From JAKVBH01 sp049800955 (GTDB taxonomy: Bacteria; Pseudomonadota; Alphaproteobacteria; Rhodobacterales; Rhodobacteraceae): a stretch of DNA of 64,000 bases. The stretch spans positions 186,001 to 250,000 of the forward strand of contig NZ_JBNAGA010000003.1 in NCBI RefSeq assembly GCF_049800955.1, written 5' to 3'. Position numbers and translations under genes: made by a program. This document shows positions 1 through 8,491 of the stretch, piece after piece. Under the pieces are notes generated by a model that saw nothing but the letters and a program-made list of their open reading frames with translations, was not told where the DNA came from and searched no databases. Numbering within the stretch: the stretch's first letter is position 1; every line of letters starts with the position of its first letter.

Positions 1-115
1 CCCGCTGGCGCGGGCGCAGGATTTTTTGGCAGGGGCTTTGCCCCTCGCGCCCTTCGGCCGCTCACCCCAAGGTATTTGGTGACAAAAGAAGGGAAGGGCG
101 CTTTCTCAGGCTTGA

Positions 116-1045
116 TCAATAGCCCAGGCGTCGGTCGACCAGATGCTCAAAGGGCGCGCCTTTCTCGCCGTTTGAGATATTTCGGGCGATGACTTGGGCG
201 GCGAGGACGGGCCGTGTTTCTGAGGCCACATGGGGGGTGACCGTGACCTTGGGATGCGCCCAGTAGGGGTGATCTTTGGGCAGGGGTTCGGTGCGAAAGA
301 CGTCGAGGGTTGCGTGGCCAATCTGGCCGCTATCGAGGGCTGCGATCAGCGACGTGTCGTCGATCAGGGGGCCGCGCCCGGGATTGATGAGCGCGGCGCC
401 GGGAGCAAGCCAGCTGAGTGTTTCGGCGTTCATGATGTCCTGTGTCGCGGGTGTATCGGGCAGGAGCAGGATCACGATCTGCGCTTGGTCAAGGGAAGGG
501 CGCAACCCCTCGGCTCCATGGTGGCAGATGATGTCCGGTGCGGCTTTTGGGCTGCGTGACCAGCCGTGGGTTTCAAAGCCGACGCTTGTCAGAGCATTGG
601 CACAGGCGAGCCCCAGAGCGCCGAGGCCCAATATCGTGACCTTTCGCTCGGACGCCAGAGGCGGCACGCGGGGGCGCCACGCATGGCTGGGATTGATGAT
701 ATGGGCGTCCATGCCGAGGTGATGCCGGAGCGTATGGCCGGTGACCCATTCGACCATGCCTTCGGTCAAGCCGCCGCCGACCATGCGCGCGAGCGGGAGG
801 GTCAGGGTTGGGTTATCCACGACAGCCTCCACGCCCGCCCAGAGATTGAGGACGGCTTTGGCGCGAGTGTAGGGGGTAAAATCCTGCAGGAGTGAATTGG
901 GGGCGTAGACGATGTAATCCACCTCGTGGGGCGGGAAATCCAGTCGGAGGTCGACGTCAAGCCCGTCCTCGGTGAAGGCGGCGCGCAGGGGCGTTTCGTA
1001 TTGATCCCACCGTTCACTCCGGGCGGCAAACAAGACATTGATCAT
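116..1045 (-). CDS. D-2-hydroxyacid dehydrogenase, glyoxylate/hydroxypyruvate reductase A type
   Basis: The 309-residue protein resembles GhrA-type NAD(P)H-dependent reductases of glyoxylate and hydroxypyruvate. The Rossmann fingerprint is visible as GLGALGLACA near residue 140. The NPGRGPLIDD segment and the EPLPKDHP...TPHVAS segment near the C-terminus supply the usual catalytic Arg, Glu and His of the family. It is the last gene of the minus-strand mreC-mreD-mrdA-rodA series and begins 12 bases after rodA ends, so it is probably co-transcribed, although its function is unrelated to wall growth. The exact substrate cannot be fixed from sequence, and other 2-ketoacids are possible. Confidence 0.88.
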   Translation of the reverse strand: MINVLFAARSERWDQYETPLRAAFTEDGLDVDLRLDFPPHEVDYIVYAPNSLLQDFTPYTRAKAVLNLWAGVEAVVDNPTLTLPLARMVGGGLTEGMVEWVTGHTLRHHLGMDAHIINPSHAWRPRVPPLASERKVTILGLGALGLACANALTSVGFETHGWSRSPKAAPDIICHHGAEGLRPSLDQAQIVILLLPDTPATQDIMNAETLSWLAPGAALINPGRGPLIDDTSLIAALDSGQIGHATLDVFRTEPLPKDHPYWAHPKVTVTPHVASETRPVLAAQVIARNISNGEKGAPFEHLVDRRLGY

Positions 1046-1057
1046 GGCGCGCTGGTC

Positions 1058-2197
1058 CTACCTTGGTTTGTGCACATGGGCCGATTGCACCAGGCCGAAG
1101 CCCAGCAGCAGGATCATCATGGCAGACCCGCCATAGCTCACAAGCGGCAAGGGCACACCCACCACAGGTGCCAAGCCCATGACCATCGACATGTTGACCG
1201 CAAAGAACAGGAAGAAGTTGATGGCGATGCCGAAGGTCAAAAGCGAGGCGAAGCGGTTTTGATTGTTGATCGCGGAAATGACGCAGAACACGATGATCAG
1301 CACATAAAGGGCCAAGAGCGAGAAGGCGCCCAGAAAGCCGAATTCCTCCGCCAGCGTCGTGAAGATGAAGTCTGTGTGCTTTTCAGGCAGGAAGTTAAGG
1401 CGCGATTGCGTGCCTTGCATGAAGCCGCGTCCTGTCCATCCTCCGGAGCCCAAGGCTATCTTGGATTGCGTGATATGATAGCCTGCGCCGAGCGGGTCTG
1501 AGGCCGGATCGATGAAGGTATCAATCCGGCGGAACTGGTAATCCTTGAGCAATTGCCACTCGGTCCCCCGGGATTGGAACACAGCCGTGATCAGGCCGAT
1601 CAGCCCGGCGATCACGGCGCCGAAATAGGCCCAATGCACCCCCGCGATGAACATGACCAGACCGCCTGCGGACAAGAGGAGGATGGCTGTGCCGAGGTCT
1701 GGCTGGCGCAAGACGAGGAAGGTGGGCAGCAAGATCAAAAGCACCGGGATCATCACCCAGATGGGCCGTGACGTGCGTTTGAGCGGGAGCCAATCGTAAT
1801 AGGCCGCCAGTAACATCACCATCGTGATCTTCGTGACTTCCGAGGGTTGAAGCCGGAGCGGACCAAGATCGATCCATCGCTGCGCGCCCATGCCGACGGC
1901 GCCGAAAAGTTCTACGCCAATGAGCAGAGCGATGGAGAGGCAATAGGCCAGCACAGCCATATTGCGCCAAAACCAGATTGGCACCATGGCCACGCAGATC
2001 ATCATCACGAAGCCCACGGCAAAGCGCTTCATCTGCGGCTCCGCCCAAGGGCTGAAAGAGCCACCCGCGACGGAATAGAGCATCAGGAACCCAACGCAGG
2101 AGACCGCGAAGAGCAGCAAGGCCAGAGGCCAGTTCAGATACAGAACCTTGCGCCAGCCCGAGGGCGTGTATTTGACACGGTATTCCAAGTAGGACAT
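1058..2197 (-). CDS. rodA: Rod shape-determining protein RodA (SEDS peptidoglycan glycosyltransferase)
   Basis: This 379-residue polytopic membrane protein belongs to the SEDS family (RodA/FtsW). SEDS proteins polymerise lipid II into glycan strands together with a class B PBP. About ten hydrophobic segments are visible. The late part GLAPVVGVPLPLVSYGG is the conserved SEDS motif, and the loop with RIDTFIDPASDPLGAGYH is also typical. It starts 12 bases after the end of the PBP2 gene, its functional partner. The ATG is preceded by an AGGGGC-type ribosome site. Length and order match the usual alphaproteobacterial elongasome operon. Confidence 0.96.
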   Translation of the reverse strand: MSYLEYRVKYTPSGWRKVLYLNWPLALLLFAVSCVGFLMLYSVAGGSFSPWAEPQMKRFAVGFVMMICVAMVPIWFWRNMAVLAYCLSIALLIGVELFGAVGMGAQRWIDLGPLRLQPSEVTKITMVMLLAAYYDWLPLKRTSRPIWVMIPVLLILLPTFLVLRQPDLGTAILLLSAGGLVMFIAGVHWAYFGAVIAGLIGLITAVFQSRGTEWQLLKDYQFRRIDTFIDPASDPLGAGYHITQSKIALGSGGWTGRGFMQGTQSRLNFLPEKHTDFIFTTLAEEFGFLGAFSLLALYVLIIVFCVISAINNQNRFASLLTFGIAINFFLFFAVNMSMVMGLAPVVGVPLPLVSYGGSAMMILLLGFGLVQSAHVHKPR

Positions 2198-2209
2198 GTG
2201 ATGGCGCCC

Positions 2210-4153
2210 CTATGCCCGATCCGGCGCGGTGCCGCCGCGCGAGATGCGTTCCTCGCGCAAGCGCCGTTGCTGGCTCTCGATGCGACCGCGATCCTTGCGC
2301 GGGTAGGCGGACAGGGGCGGGTCATCGCCGACAAGCGCCTGTAGCGTCACGTCGCGCGCAATCGGGGCTGCTGCGGTTGAGCCACCGCCCCCATGCTCGA
2401 CCACCACCGAAACCGCGATCTGCGGACGCTCGTAGGGGGCGAAGTTGACAAATAACGCGTGATCGCGCCGCTCCCATGGCAAATCTTCATTGCGGATGAC
2501 GCCCCGCGCGCGCTCGGCGGCTGTAATGTTGCGCACCTGGCTGGTGCCTGTCTTGCCAGCCATGCGCAACTCGTCTGCGATGATGCGGCTGCCATAGGCT
2601 GTGCCGCGTCGGTGATTGGAGACCGTATACATCGCGCGGCGCACCATGCGCAGATGGTTCTCATTCAAGCCGAGGCTCAGGCCGCTGCGGTCCGGTGTTT
2701 CGATGCCATCAACTGTCTTGATCAGGCGCGGCGAGATGCTGCGGCCTGTCGCCAAACGCGCCGTCATGACGGCCAGTTGCAAGGGCGAAGACAGCACAAA
2801 TCCCTGACCGATTGAGGCGTTCACCGTATCGCCGATCACCCATTCCTGATTGCGTGTGCGTAGTTTCCAATCCTTGTCGGGCATCAACCCGTCAGACACG
2901 GCTGACATCGGCACGTCATGGGCTTGCGCGAGCCCGAGCCTGCGCCCCATGTCGGCGATATTTTCAATGCCTACCTTGAGCGCGAGATCATAGTAATAGA
3001 CGTCGCAGCTTTGCTTCAGGCTTTCCTCGAGGTTCATGTGCCCGTGACCCGCCCGTTTCCAGCAATGGAACTTGCGGCCCGCGACATCCAGATGGCCGGG
3101 GCACCAGACGGTCTCCTCCGGGCCGATGACGCCCGCCTCCATGGCAGCGAGAGCCGTGACCATCTTGAAGGTCGACCCGGGGGGATAGGCATCCTGCACG
3201 GTTTTGGAGGCCAGCGGGCGGTGATCGTCGTCGCGGTAGATCCCATAATCGTCGGCGGAGATGCCGCGCACAAACTTGTTGGGGTCGTAGGAGGGCGAGG
3301 AAGCCATGGCCAGCACGTCGCCTTTCTCGAGATCGAGCACGACGACGCTCGCGCTTTCGCTGCCCAGACGCGCCTGAACGTAGTTCTGCAAATCGCTGTC
3401 GATCGTCAGCTGCACATCTGCGCCGGAGCGGCCCTCGCGCCGGTCCAGCTCGCGCATCACCCGTCCTGCGGCATTGACCTCAACGCGCTTTGCCCCCGCG
3501 TCGCCCCGCAATACGTCCTCGAGCTTGGTCTCCACACCGACCTTGCCGACCTGAAAGCGCGGGATGCGCAAGAGCGCGGGCGGATCCTCATATCGCGCCA
3601 AATCGCGCTCAGAGACAGGGCCTACATAGCCTACGACATGGGCGAAGTCGTGGCCCATGGGATAGCTGCGAGAGAGCCCAACCTCTGGCGTTATTCCGGG
3701 CAACGCCGGGCCATTCACAGCAACGCGGGAAATTTCCTCCCATGTCACGCGATCTGCAAGCGTGACTGGCAGGAAAGGCCGCGAGCGGGCCATCTCGCGC
3801 TTTGCGCGTTCGATTTCCTCGGGGTCCAGCGCAATGATTTCGCCCAGGCGGGCAATGACGGCATCTACATCGTCGGCATCCTCGCGCACGAGCGTGATGC
3901 GATAGGAGGGCTCATTGGCTGCGATGACCCGCCCGTTGCGATCAAAGACTTCGCCGCGCGCAGGCGGGATGACGCGAATGTTGATCCGGTTTTCCTCGGC
4001 GAGCAAACGGAATTGCGCGGCTTCCTCGACCTGCATCTGACGCATGCGCCAGACAAGCAGGCTCGCAAAGCCCACTTGTAGGCCACCAACGATCAGCCCG
4101 CGCCGCGAGATGCGGCGGGCGCTTTCTTCGAGTTCTTTGGCGGGGCGCCTCAC
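2210..4153 (-). CDS. mrdA: Penicillin-binding protein 2 (elongasome transpeptidase)
   Basis: The 647-residue class B PBP has an N-terminal membrane anchor at about residues 18-37, a dimerisation domain and a transpeptidase domain. The three active-site motifs are visible: STFK (nucleophile Ser, about residue 330), SCD and KTGTS (about residue 540). It cross-links peptidoglycan in the periplasm during lateral growth and works with RodA. Its start overlaps the end of mreD by four bases, implying translational coupling. The C-terminal tail is basic and rich in Arg. The family assignment is secure; the gene symbol follows from the neighbouring rodA and mreCD. Confidence 0.96.
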   Translation of the reverse strand: MRRPAKELEESARRISRRGLIVGGLQVGFASLLVWRMRQMQVEEAAQFRLLAEENRINIRVIPPARGEVFDRNGRVIAANEPSYRITLVREDADDVDAVIARLGEIIALDPEEIERAKREMARSRPFLPVTLADRVTWEEISRVAVNGPALPGITPEVGLSRSYPMGHDFAHVVGYVGPVSERDLARYEDPPALLRIPRFQVGKVGVETKLEDVLRGDAGAKRVEVNAAGRVMRELDRREGRSGADVQLTIDSDLQNYVQARLGSESASVVVLDLEKGDVLAMASSPSYDPNKFVRGISADDYGIYRDDDHRPLASKTVQDAYPPGSTFKMVTALAAMEAGVIGPEETVWCPGHLDVAGRKFHCWKRAGHGHMNLEESLKQSCDVYYYDLALKVGIENIADMGRRLGLAQAHDVPMSAVSDGLMPDKDWKLRTRNQEWVIGDTVNASIGQGFVLSSPLQLAVMTARLATGRSISPRLIKTVDGIETPDRSGLSLGLNENHLRMVRRAMYTVSNHRRGTAYGSRIIADELRMAGKTGTSQVRNITAAERARGVIRNEDLPWERRDHALFVNFAPYERPQIAVSVVVEHGGGGSTAAAPIARDVTLQALVGDDPPLSAYPRKDRGRIESQQRRLREERISRGGTAPDRA

Positions 4154-4710
4154 AGCCTGCTCCCTCCTGTCGCTTCCTCACCCGGCGCATGGGCCCGCAC
4201 TCCAAAAAGCAGCCCGGATGCCAAGACAACCACTGGGTAAAATAGGAGCGTCATGGCCGTCTGAAAAGCCGTCAGACCCAACGGCGGATTGGGAATGAAG
4301 AGAACGGAATGCACAACGCGCATCCCCAGTGTCAGCGCCACGATCATGGAGGTGACGAGCAGCAGCTCCGACAGAAACCCTTCGTCGCGCATTTGCAAAA
4401 CCCGACGTTTGAGGACTTCGGAGGCAATGAGCACAAAAGCGGCCATCAAACCGGGCGGGCGATGCAGCATCAGATCGGCAAAGAGCATCACGCCCGCAAT
4501 CAGCACAGCCGGAACATAATCCGGCCGCCGCAGGGACCATGCAAATGTCATGGCCAGCAGGATGTCGGGCGCCGCCCAATTGCGCGGCATGGTCTCCAGT
4601 GGGATCAGCTGAAGCAAAACGATCACGAGCGCCAAAGCGCCAAAGCTCGCGCGCATGATCCATAGCCGGGATGCCGGGGTCTCAACCATCACCAGCCTCC
4701 GCGCGCGCAT
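4150..4710 (-). CDS. mreD: Rod shape-determining protein MreD
   Basis: This 186-residue protein has five or six predicted membrane helices and no catalytic motif, as is usual for MreD, the inner-membrane scaffold that links MreC to PBP2/RodA. Sequence conservation in this family is low, so the call rests on size, hydrophobic pattern, the PDILLAMTFAWSLRRP segment and position. The 5' end overlaps mreC by 29 bases and the 3' end overlaps mrdA by four bases. Confidence 0.93.
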   Translation of the reverse strand: MRARRLVMVETPASRLWIMRASFGALALVIVLLQLIPLETMPRNWAAPDILLAMTFAWSLRRPDYVPAVLIAGVMLFADLMLHRPPGLMAAFVLIASEVLKRRVLQMRDEGFLSELLLVTSMIVALTLGMRVVHSVLFIPNPPLGLTAFQTAMTLLFYPVVVLASGLLFGVRAHAPGEEATGGSRL

Positions 4711-5599
4711 CGTCCTCGGGTTCGATCTCCAGCTCCAGCCCGTCGGGCACCACTAGGTTGCCTGCCGTGCCGGGCTTGGGCGCTTCGCCCGCGCGCAGCA
4801 CACGCAGAAATTCGAGGCGTTCGGTGTCAGCAGACAGGCGCACGCGCAGCCGGCCGCCCGGGTCCTGGGCGACCTGCCCAATGACAAGCCCCGGCGGCAG
4901 CACGCCGCCGTCGCCCGAGGTCACGACGCGGTCGCCCGGGCGCACAAGATCGGCATTCTCGATGAAATCGATGGGAGGGGAGGCGGTATTGTCCCCCACG
5001 ATCAGGGCCCTTTGGCCCGAAGGTTGGATAACAGCAGGCACCCGACTGGACGTATCCGTGAGCATCACGACCCGCGCCGTGGCCTCGCCCACGCCGGAAA
5101 TGCGCCCCACAAGCCCCAGTCCGTCCATTGCGGCCCATCCATCGCGGATCCCGTCGCGCCCGCCGATGTTGAGCAAAACCGATTGCCGGAAGGGCGAGCC
5201 ACTGTCGGCCAGGACAACGCCCGTCACATAGGTCAGCGCAGGATCGAGCCGCACATTGTTGAGATCGAGCAGCCGCGCATTTTCCTGCTCCAGCTGAAGC
5301 GCGGCCTCTTTCCAACTCTTCATTTGCTGCAATTCGCGCCTGAGCTCCTGGTTTTGCTCGTAGAGCTGTTGATAGCTCTGGAAATCGCGGATCAGATTGG
5401 CCGTCGCGGTAACAGGACCCAGCGCCCATGAAAAAGACGGCACAACCCGGTCAATCACTTGCGCGCGAAACTGCTCAACGCGGGGGCTGTCAATCCGCCA
5501 GACGAGGAACGTTGCCAAAAGGGCAAGCACCATCAACGCCAGAAGCAAACGCTTCAGCGGGCCGGTATAATCATCAGAATTCGCGCGGTCGCGGGCCAA
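4682..5599 (-). CDS. mreC: Rod shape-determining protein MreC
   Basis: This 305-residue protein has one N-terminal membrane helix (about residues 14-33), then a coiled coil (about 60-110) and a periplasmic beta domain, the classic MreC layout. The segment with GRDGIRDGWAAMDGLGLVGR is family-typical. The start is TTG, chosen because AAGGAG lies eight bases upstream. Normally mreB precedes mreC in this operon; here the sequence upstream is a broken fghA. The operon mreC-mreD-mrdA-rodA must therefore use a promoter in or upstream of that relic. MreB is presumably encoded elsewhere. Confidence 0.95.
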   Translation of the reverse strand: MARDRANSDDYTGPLKRLLLALMVLALLATFLVWRIDSPRVEQFRAQVIDRVVPSFSWALGPVTATANLIRDFQSYQQLYEQNQELRRELQQMKSWKEAALQLEQENARLLDLNNVRLDPALTYVTGVVLADSGSPFRQSVLLNIGGRDGIRDGWAAMDGLGLVGRISGVGEATARVVMLTDTSSRVPAVIQPSGQRALIVGDNTASPPIDFIENADLVRPGDRVVTSGDGGVLPPGLVIGQVAQDPGGRLRVRLSADTERLEFLRVLRAGEAPKPGTAGNLVVPDGLELEIEPEDDARAEAGDG

Positions 5600-5623
5600 G
5601 TGGTGGGCTCCTTGGGACGTCGT

Positions 5624-6250
5624 TTAACAGAGATACACGATTCTCAAGGGGACCCAAAGGGATGCTCGGTTGAAGGGGCAAACGATATCTGTGCGTCCTC
5701 GGCAATTGCCGGGGCAGCATCTCTTGGCAATCGGGCTGCATGCAGAAACCGACTGAAACCGCTCCGGATTTCGCAACGCCAGAACCAGCGCGCCATGGCC
5801 GCCCATGGAATGGCCCAAGACCGACGGTTTGTCGCTGACTGGGACTGTCGCCTCAATCAGGTGTGGCAGCTCGTTCAGAACATAGTCATACATCCGGTAA
5901 TGACGATTCCACGGGGTCTGCGTTGCATCGACGCAAAACCTCGCGCCCTGGCCCGGATTATAGCCATCATCATCGGCGACGTCTGCGCCGCGCGGGCTCG
6001 TCTCGGGCGCGACCATTGCAAGGCCCAGCTCGGCAGCAATGCGTCGGGCGCCCGCTTTCTGCATAAAGTCCACATCTGTGCAGGTCAGGCGGGACAGCCA
6101 ATAGACAACCGGTACGCTTTGCCCATCCGCCGTCTGTGGCGGCTGGTAGATTGCGCAGCGTATGTCTCAATTCAAGGTCGTGGAGCGGTGGGTATGATGC
6201 TTGGTCCTGCCATCAAAGCACGTGTTGGTGCTCGTGTTTTCCAGTGTCAT
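5624..6250 (-). pseudogene. fghA: Broken S-formylglutathione hydrolase gene
   Basis: The remnant encodes the N-terminal half of an esterase-D-type S-formylglutathione hydrolase, the second step of glutathione-dependent formaldehyde oxidation. Reading from the ATG at 6250, the frame runs to a TGA at 6167-6169 where the family has a cysteine (LN-stop-DIRCAIYQPP against the usual LNCxMxFAxYxPP). The same frame then continues through YWLS, FMQKAGARR and the nucleophile elbow GHSMGGHG. Homology is lost after SVSACSPIAK, so about 130 C-terminal residues, including the catalytic Asp and His, are missing. Its partner adhC just upstream is intact. It can make no functional hydrolase. Confidence 0.88.
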
Positions 6251-6275
6251 CGCGCAGCTGTTTGTTAGCCTGGAG

Positions 6276-6298
6276 GGTCGCGCCGAATAGGCGCGACC
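6276..6298 (-). other. Hairpin between adhC and fghA
   Basis: A perfect 9-bp stem (GGTCGCGCC/GGCGCGACC) with a 5-base loop lies between the adhC stop codon and the fghA start. No T-tract follows on the minus strand, so it looks like an mRNA-stabilising or processing hairpin, or a weak attenuator, not a standard terminator. Confidence 0.45.
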
Positions 6299-6309
6299 GA
6301 CCCTGTAAT

Positions 6310-7437
6310 CTACTTGTCGAAATGAATGACAGAGCGGATGCTCTTGCCTTCATGCATCAGGTCAAATGCGTCATTGATGTCCTCAAGGCTCATCGTATGC
6401 GTGATGAAGTCGTTCAGCTTGAACTCGCCCTGCATGTAGCGCTCGACGTAATCCGGCAGTTTGGAGCGACCTTTGACGCCGCCGAAAGCAGACCCGCGCC
6501 AGACACGGCCTGTGACAAGCTGGAATGGACGGGTCGAGATTTCCTGACCCGCGCCTGCGACGCCGATGACCACGGATTCGCCCCACCCCTTGTGGCAACA
6601 TTCCAGCGCGAACCGCATGACGTTGACGTTGCCGATACACTCAAACGAGTAATCCACGCCGCCATCTGTCATTTCAACAATCACGTCCTGAATGGGCTTG
6701 TCGTGGTCCTTGGGGTTGATGAAATCGGTCGCGCCCAGTCTGCGGGCGAGGTCAAACTTGCTCTCGTTGATGTCAATCACGATGATCCGACTGGCCTTGG
6801 CCATGGTCGCTCCAATGACGGCCGACAGGCCGATGCCACCCATGCCGAAGATCGCCACTGTCGCGCCTTCCTCAACCTTGGCTGTATTCATCGCCGCGCC
6901 CATGCCCGTGGTGACGCCGCAACCGAGCAAGCAGACCTCTTCCAATGGCGCCTCAGGGTTCACCTTGGCGAGCGAGATTTCCGGCAGCACGGTGTATTCG
7001 GAGAAGGTCGAGCAGCCCATGTAGTGCAGGATCGGCTTGCCGTTCTTGTAGAAGCGGCTGGTCCCGTCCGGCATCAGGCCTTTGCCTTGGGTTTCGCGGA
7101 TCTTCTGGCAGAGGTTGGTCTTGCCGGATTTGCAGAACTTACACGCGCCGCATTCCAGCGTGTAGAGCGGGATCACGTGGTCGCCTACGGCAACGCTGGT
7201 CACGCCTTCGCCGATGGATTCAACGATGCCGCCGCCCTCGTGGCCCAGAACAACCGGGAACAGCCCCTCCGGATCGTCCCCGGACAGGGTAAAGGCGTCG
7301 GTGTGGCACACGCCAGTGGCCACGATGCGCACGCGGACCTCGCCCGCGCGGGGCGGCATGACGTCAATTTCTTCGATTGAGAGGGGTTCGTTCACAGCCC
7401 AGGCAACGGCTGCCCTGGATTTGATGATACCGGTCAT
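6310..7437 (-). CDS. adhC: S-(hydroxymethyl)glutathione dehydrogenase (class III alcohol dehydrogenase)
   Basis: The 375-residue zinc enzyme oxidises S-hydroxymethylglutathione (formaldehyde plus glutathione) to S-formylglutathione with NAD. Catalytic zinc ligands appear in GVCHTDAF, LGHEGGG and GCGVTTGMG. The structural zinc site is the four-cysteine run CGACKFCKSGKTNLC. The nucleotide-binding GMGGIGLSAV is near residue 200. It is normally paired with fghA, which follows here but is broken, so S-formylglutathione would need another hydrolase. A LysR gene is divergently oriented upstream with a palindrome in the shared intergenic region. Confidence 0.96.
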   Translation of the reverse strand: MTGIIKSRAAVAWAVNEPLSIEEIDVMPPRAGEVRVRIVATGVCHTDAFTLSGDDPEGLFPVVLGHEGGGIVESIGEGVTSVAVGDHVIPLYTLECGACKFCKSGKTNLCQKIRETQGKGLMPDGTSRFYKNGKPILHYMGCSTFSEYTVLPEISLAKVNPEAPLEEVCLLGCGVTTGMGAAMNTAKVEEGATVAIFGMGGIGLSAVIGATMAKASRIIVIDINESKFDLARRLGATDFINPKDHDKPIQDVIVEMTDGGVDYSFECIGNVNVMRFALECCHKGWGESVVIGVAGAGQEISTRPFQLVTGRVWRGSAFGGVKGRSKLPDYVERYMQGEFKLNDFITHTMSLEDINDAFDLMHEGKSIRSVIHFDK

Positions 7438-7523
7438 TTTGGCTCACTTTTTTCTCATGCGGGAGTTCTGGATCGTGATTTACACTATTCCTCGGAGGGG
7501 ATAATTGAGCTGGTATGCAAATC

Positions 7524-7545
7524 ACTATTTCCAGATGGTAATAGT
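7524..7545. promoter_or_regulatory. Operator-like palindrome between adhC and lysR
   Basis: A 22-bp dyad has perfect outer arms ACTATT/AATAGT and inner arms CCA/TGG, with 18 of 22 positions symmetric. It lies in the divergent promoter region, about 20 bp before the preferred LysR start, and is the best candidate binding site for that regulator. The core also fits the loose LysR-box T-N11-A pattern. Confidence 0.55.
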
Positions 7546-7564
7546 CAGCTTGCTTGTTCCAGTG

Positions 7565-8491
7565 ATGATGGAGGCGCATTTGGTTGTCTGGGAAGGTGTT
7601 TCAGAATTCGTCGCAGTCGCGGAGGCTGAGAGCTTTACGGCTGCCGCCAACCGGCTCGAGATTTCCACCGCTCAGGTCAGCCGCCAAATCGGCGCCCTGG
7701 AAGCGCGGCTTGGCGTCAAACTGTTTTACCGGACCACCCGAAAGGTTTCGATCACAGAGTCGGGACAAGTTTACTACAACCACTGCCGTCAGGTTCTTGA
7801 CGGATTGGCCGAGGCGGAGCGCGCAGTCACCGATCTGAACCAATCGCCCAAAGGCAGGCTGAACATGACTGCGCCGGTGACTTATGGCGAAAGCAGGGTC
7901 GCGCCGCTTATCAACGACTTTGTCGTGCTTTACCCGGAGTTGGAGGTCACCCTGACACTCACCAATCAGATGGTTGACCTTGTGGCGGAGAGCTATGACC
8001 TGGCGATTCGTCTGGGCGAATTGAATGACAGCACAATGATGGCGCGACGGTTGGCATCGCGCACCCATTACACCTGCGCATCACCTGCCTACCTTGCGGC
8101 GCAAGGGGCGCCTTATACATTGTCCGAGCTGGAAGAACACAACTGCCTGAAAGGCACGTTGGACACGTGGCGGTTCCAGGAAAATGGAAAGCCCCGGCAC
8201 ATCCGCGCACAAGGCACCGTGCGATGCAACAGCGGTTGGTCACTGCGCGATGCAGCCCTCAAGGGCATCGGCATAATCCAACTGCCAGACCACTATGTGC
8301 GCGCAGATATCGAGGAAGGTCGGTTGGTGCCGGTCCTTGAGAGCTTTTGCGCGCCCAATGACGGTATCTGGGCGATCTACCCCCACAATCGTCACCTGTC
8401 ACCCAAAGTGCGGTTGGTTCTGGATCATCTCAGCGCGGGATTGGGCAAAACGGAAGACATGAGTGCCACAAAGGTCGGGGCAGCCGGATGA
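7565..8491 (+). CDS. LysR-family transcriptional regulator
   Basis: A winged helix-turn-helix (SFTAAANRLEISTAQVSRQI) is followed by a periplasmic-binding-protein-like effector domain, the standard LysR layout. The ATG at 7565 gives the usual N-terminus (308 residues). A TTG at 7505 has a better ribosome site (CGGAGG, six bases upstream) but would add 20 unusual hydrophobic residues and place the palindrome inside the gene, so the start is uncertain. Its stop overlaps the start of the bestrophin gene (ATGA). It is divergent from adhC, so it could regulate adhC, the channel gene or both. Confidence 0.9.
   Translation: MMEAHLVVWEGVSEFVAVAEAESFTAAANRLEISTAQVSRQIGALEARLGVKLFYRTTRKVSITESGQVYYNHCRQVLDGLAEAERAVTDLNQSPKGRLNMTAPVTYGESRVAPLINDFVVLYPELEVTLTLTNQMVDLVAESYDLAIRLGELNDSTMMARRLASRTHYTCASPAYLAAQGAPYTLSELEEHNCLKGTLDTWRFQENGKPRHIRAQGTVRCNSGWSLRDAALKGIGIIQLPDHYVRADIEEGRLVPVLESFCAPNDGIWAIYPHNRHLSPKVRLVLDHLSAGLGKTEDMSATKVGAAG

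Noticed and set aside
2918..4081. Open frame of 387 codons on the plus strand inside mrdA
   Set aside because: Antisense shadow of the PBP2 gene, which has all three active-site motifs in its own frame.
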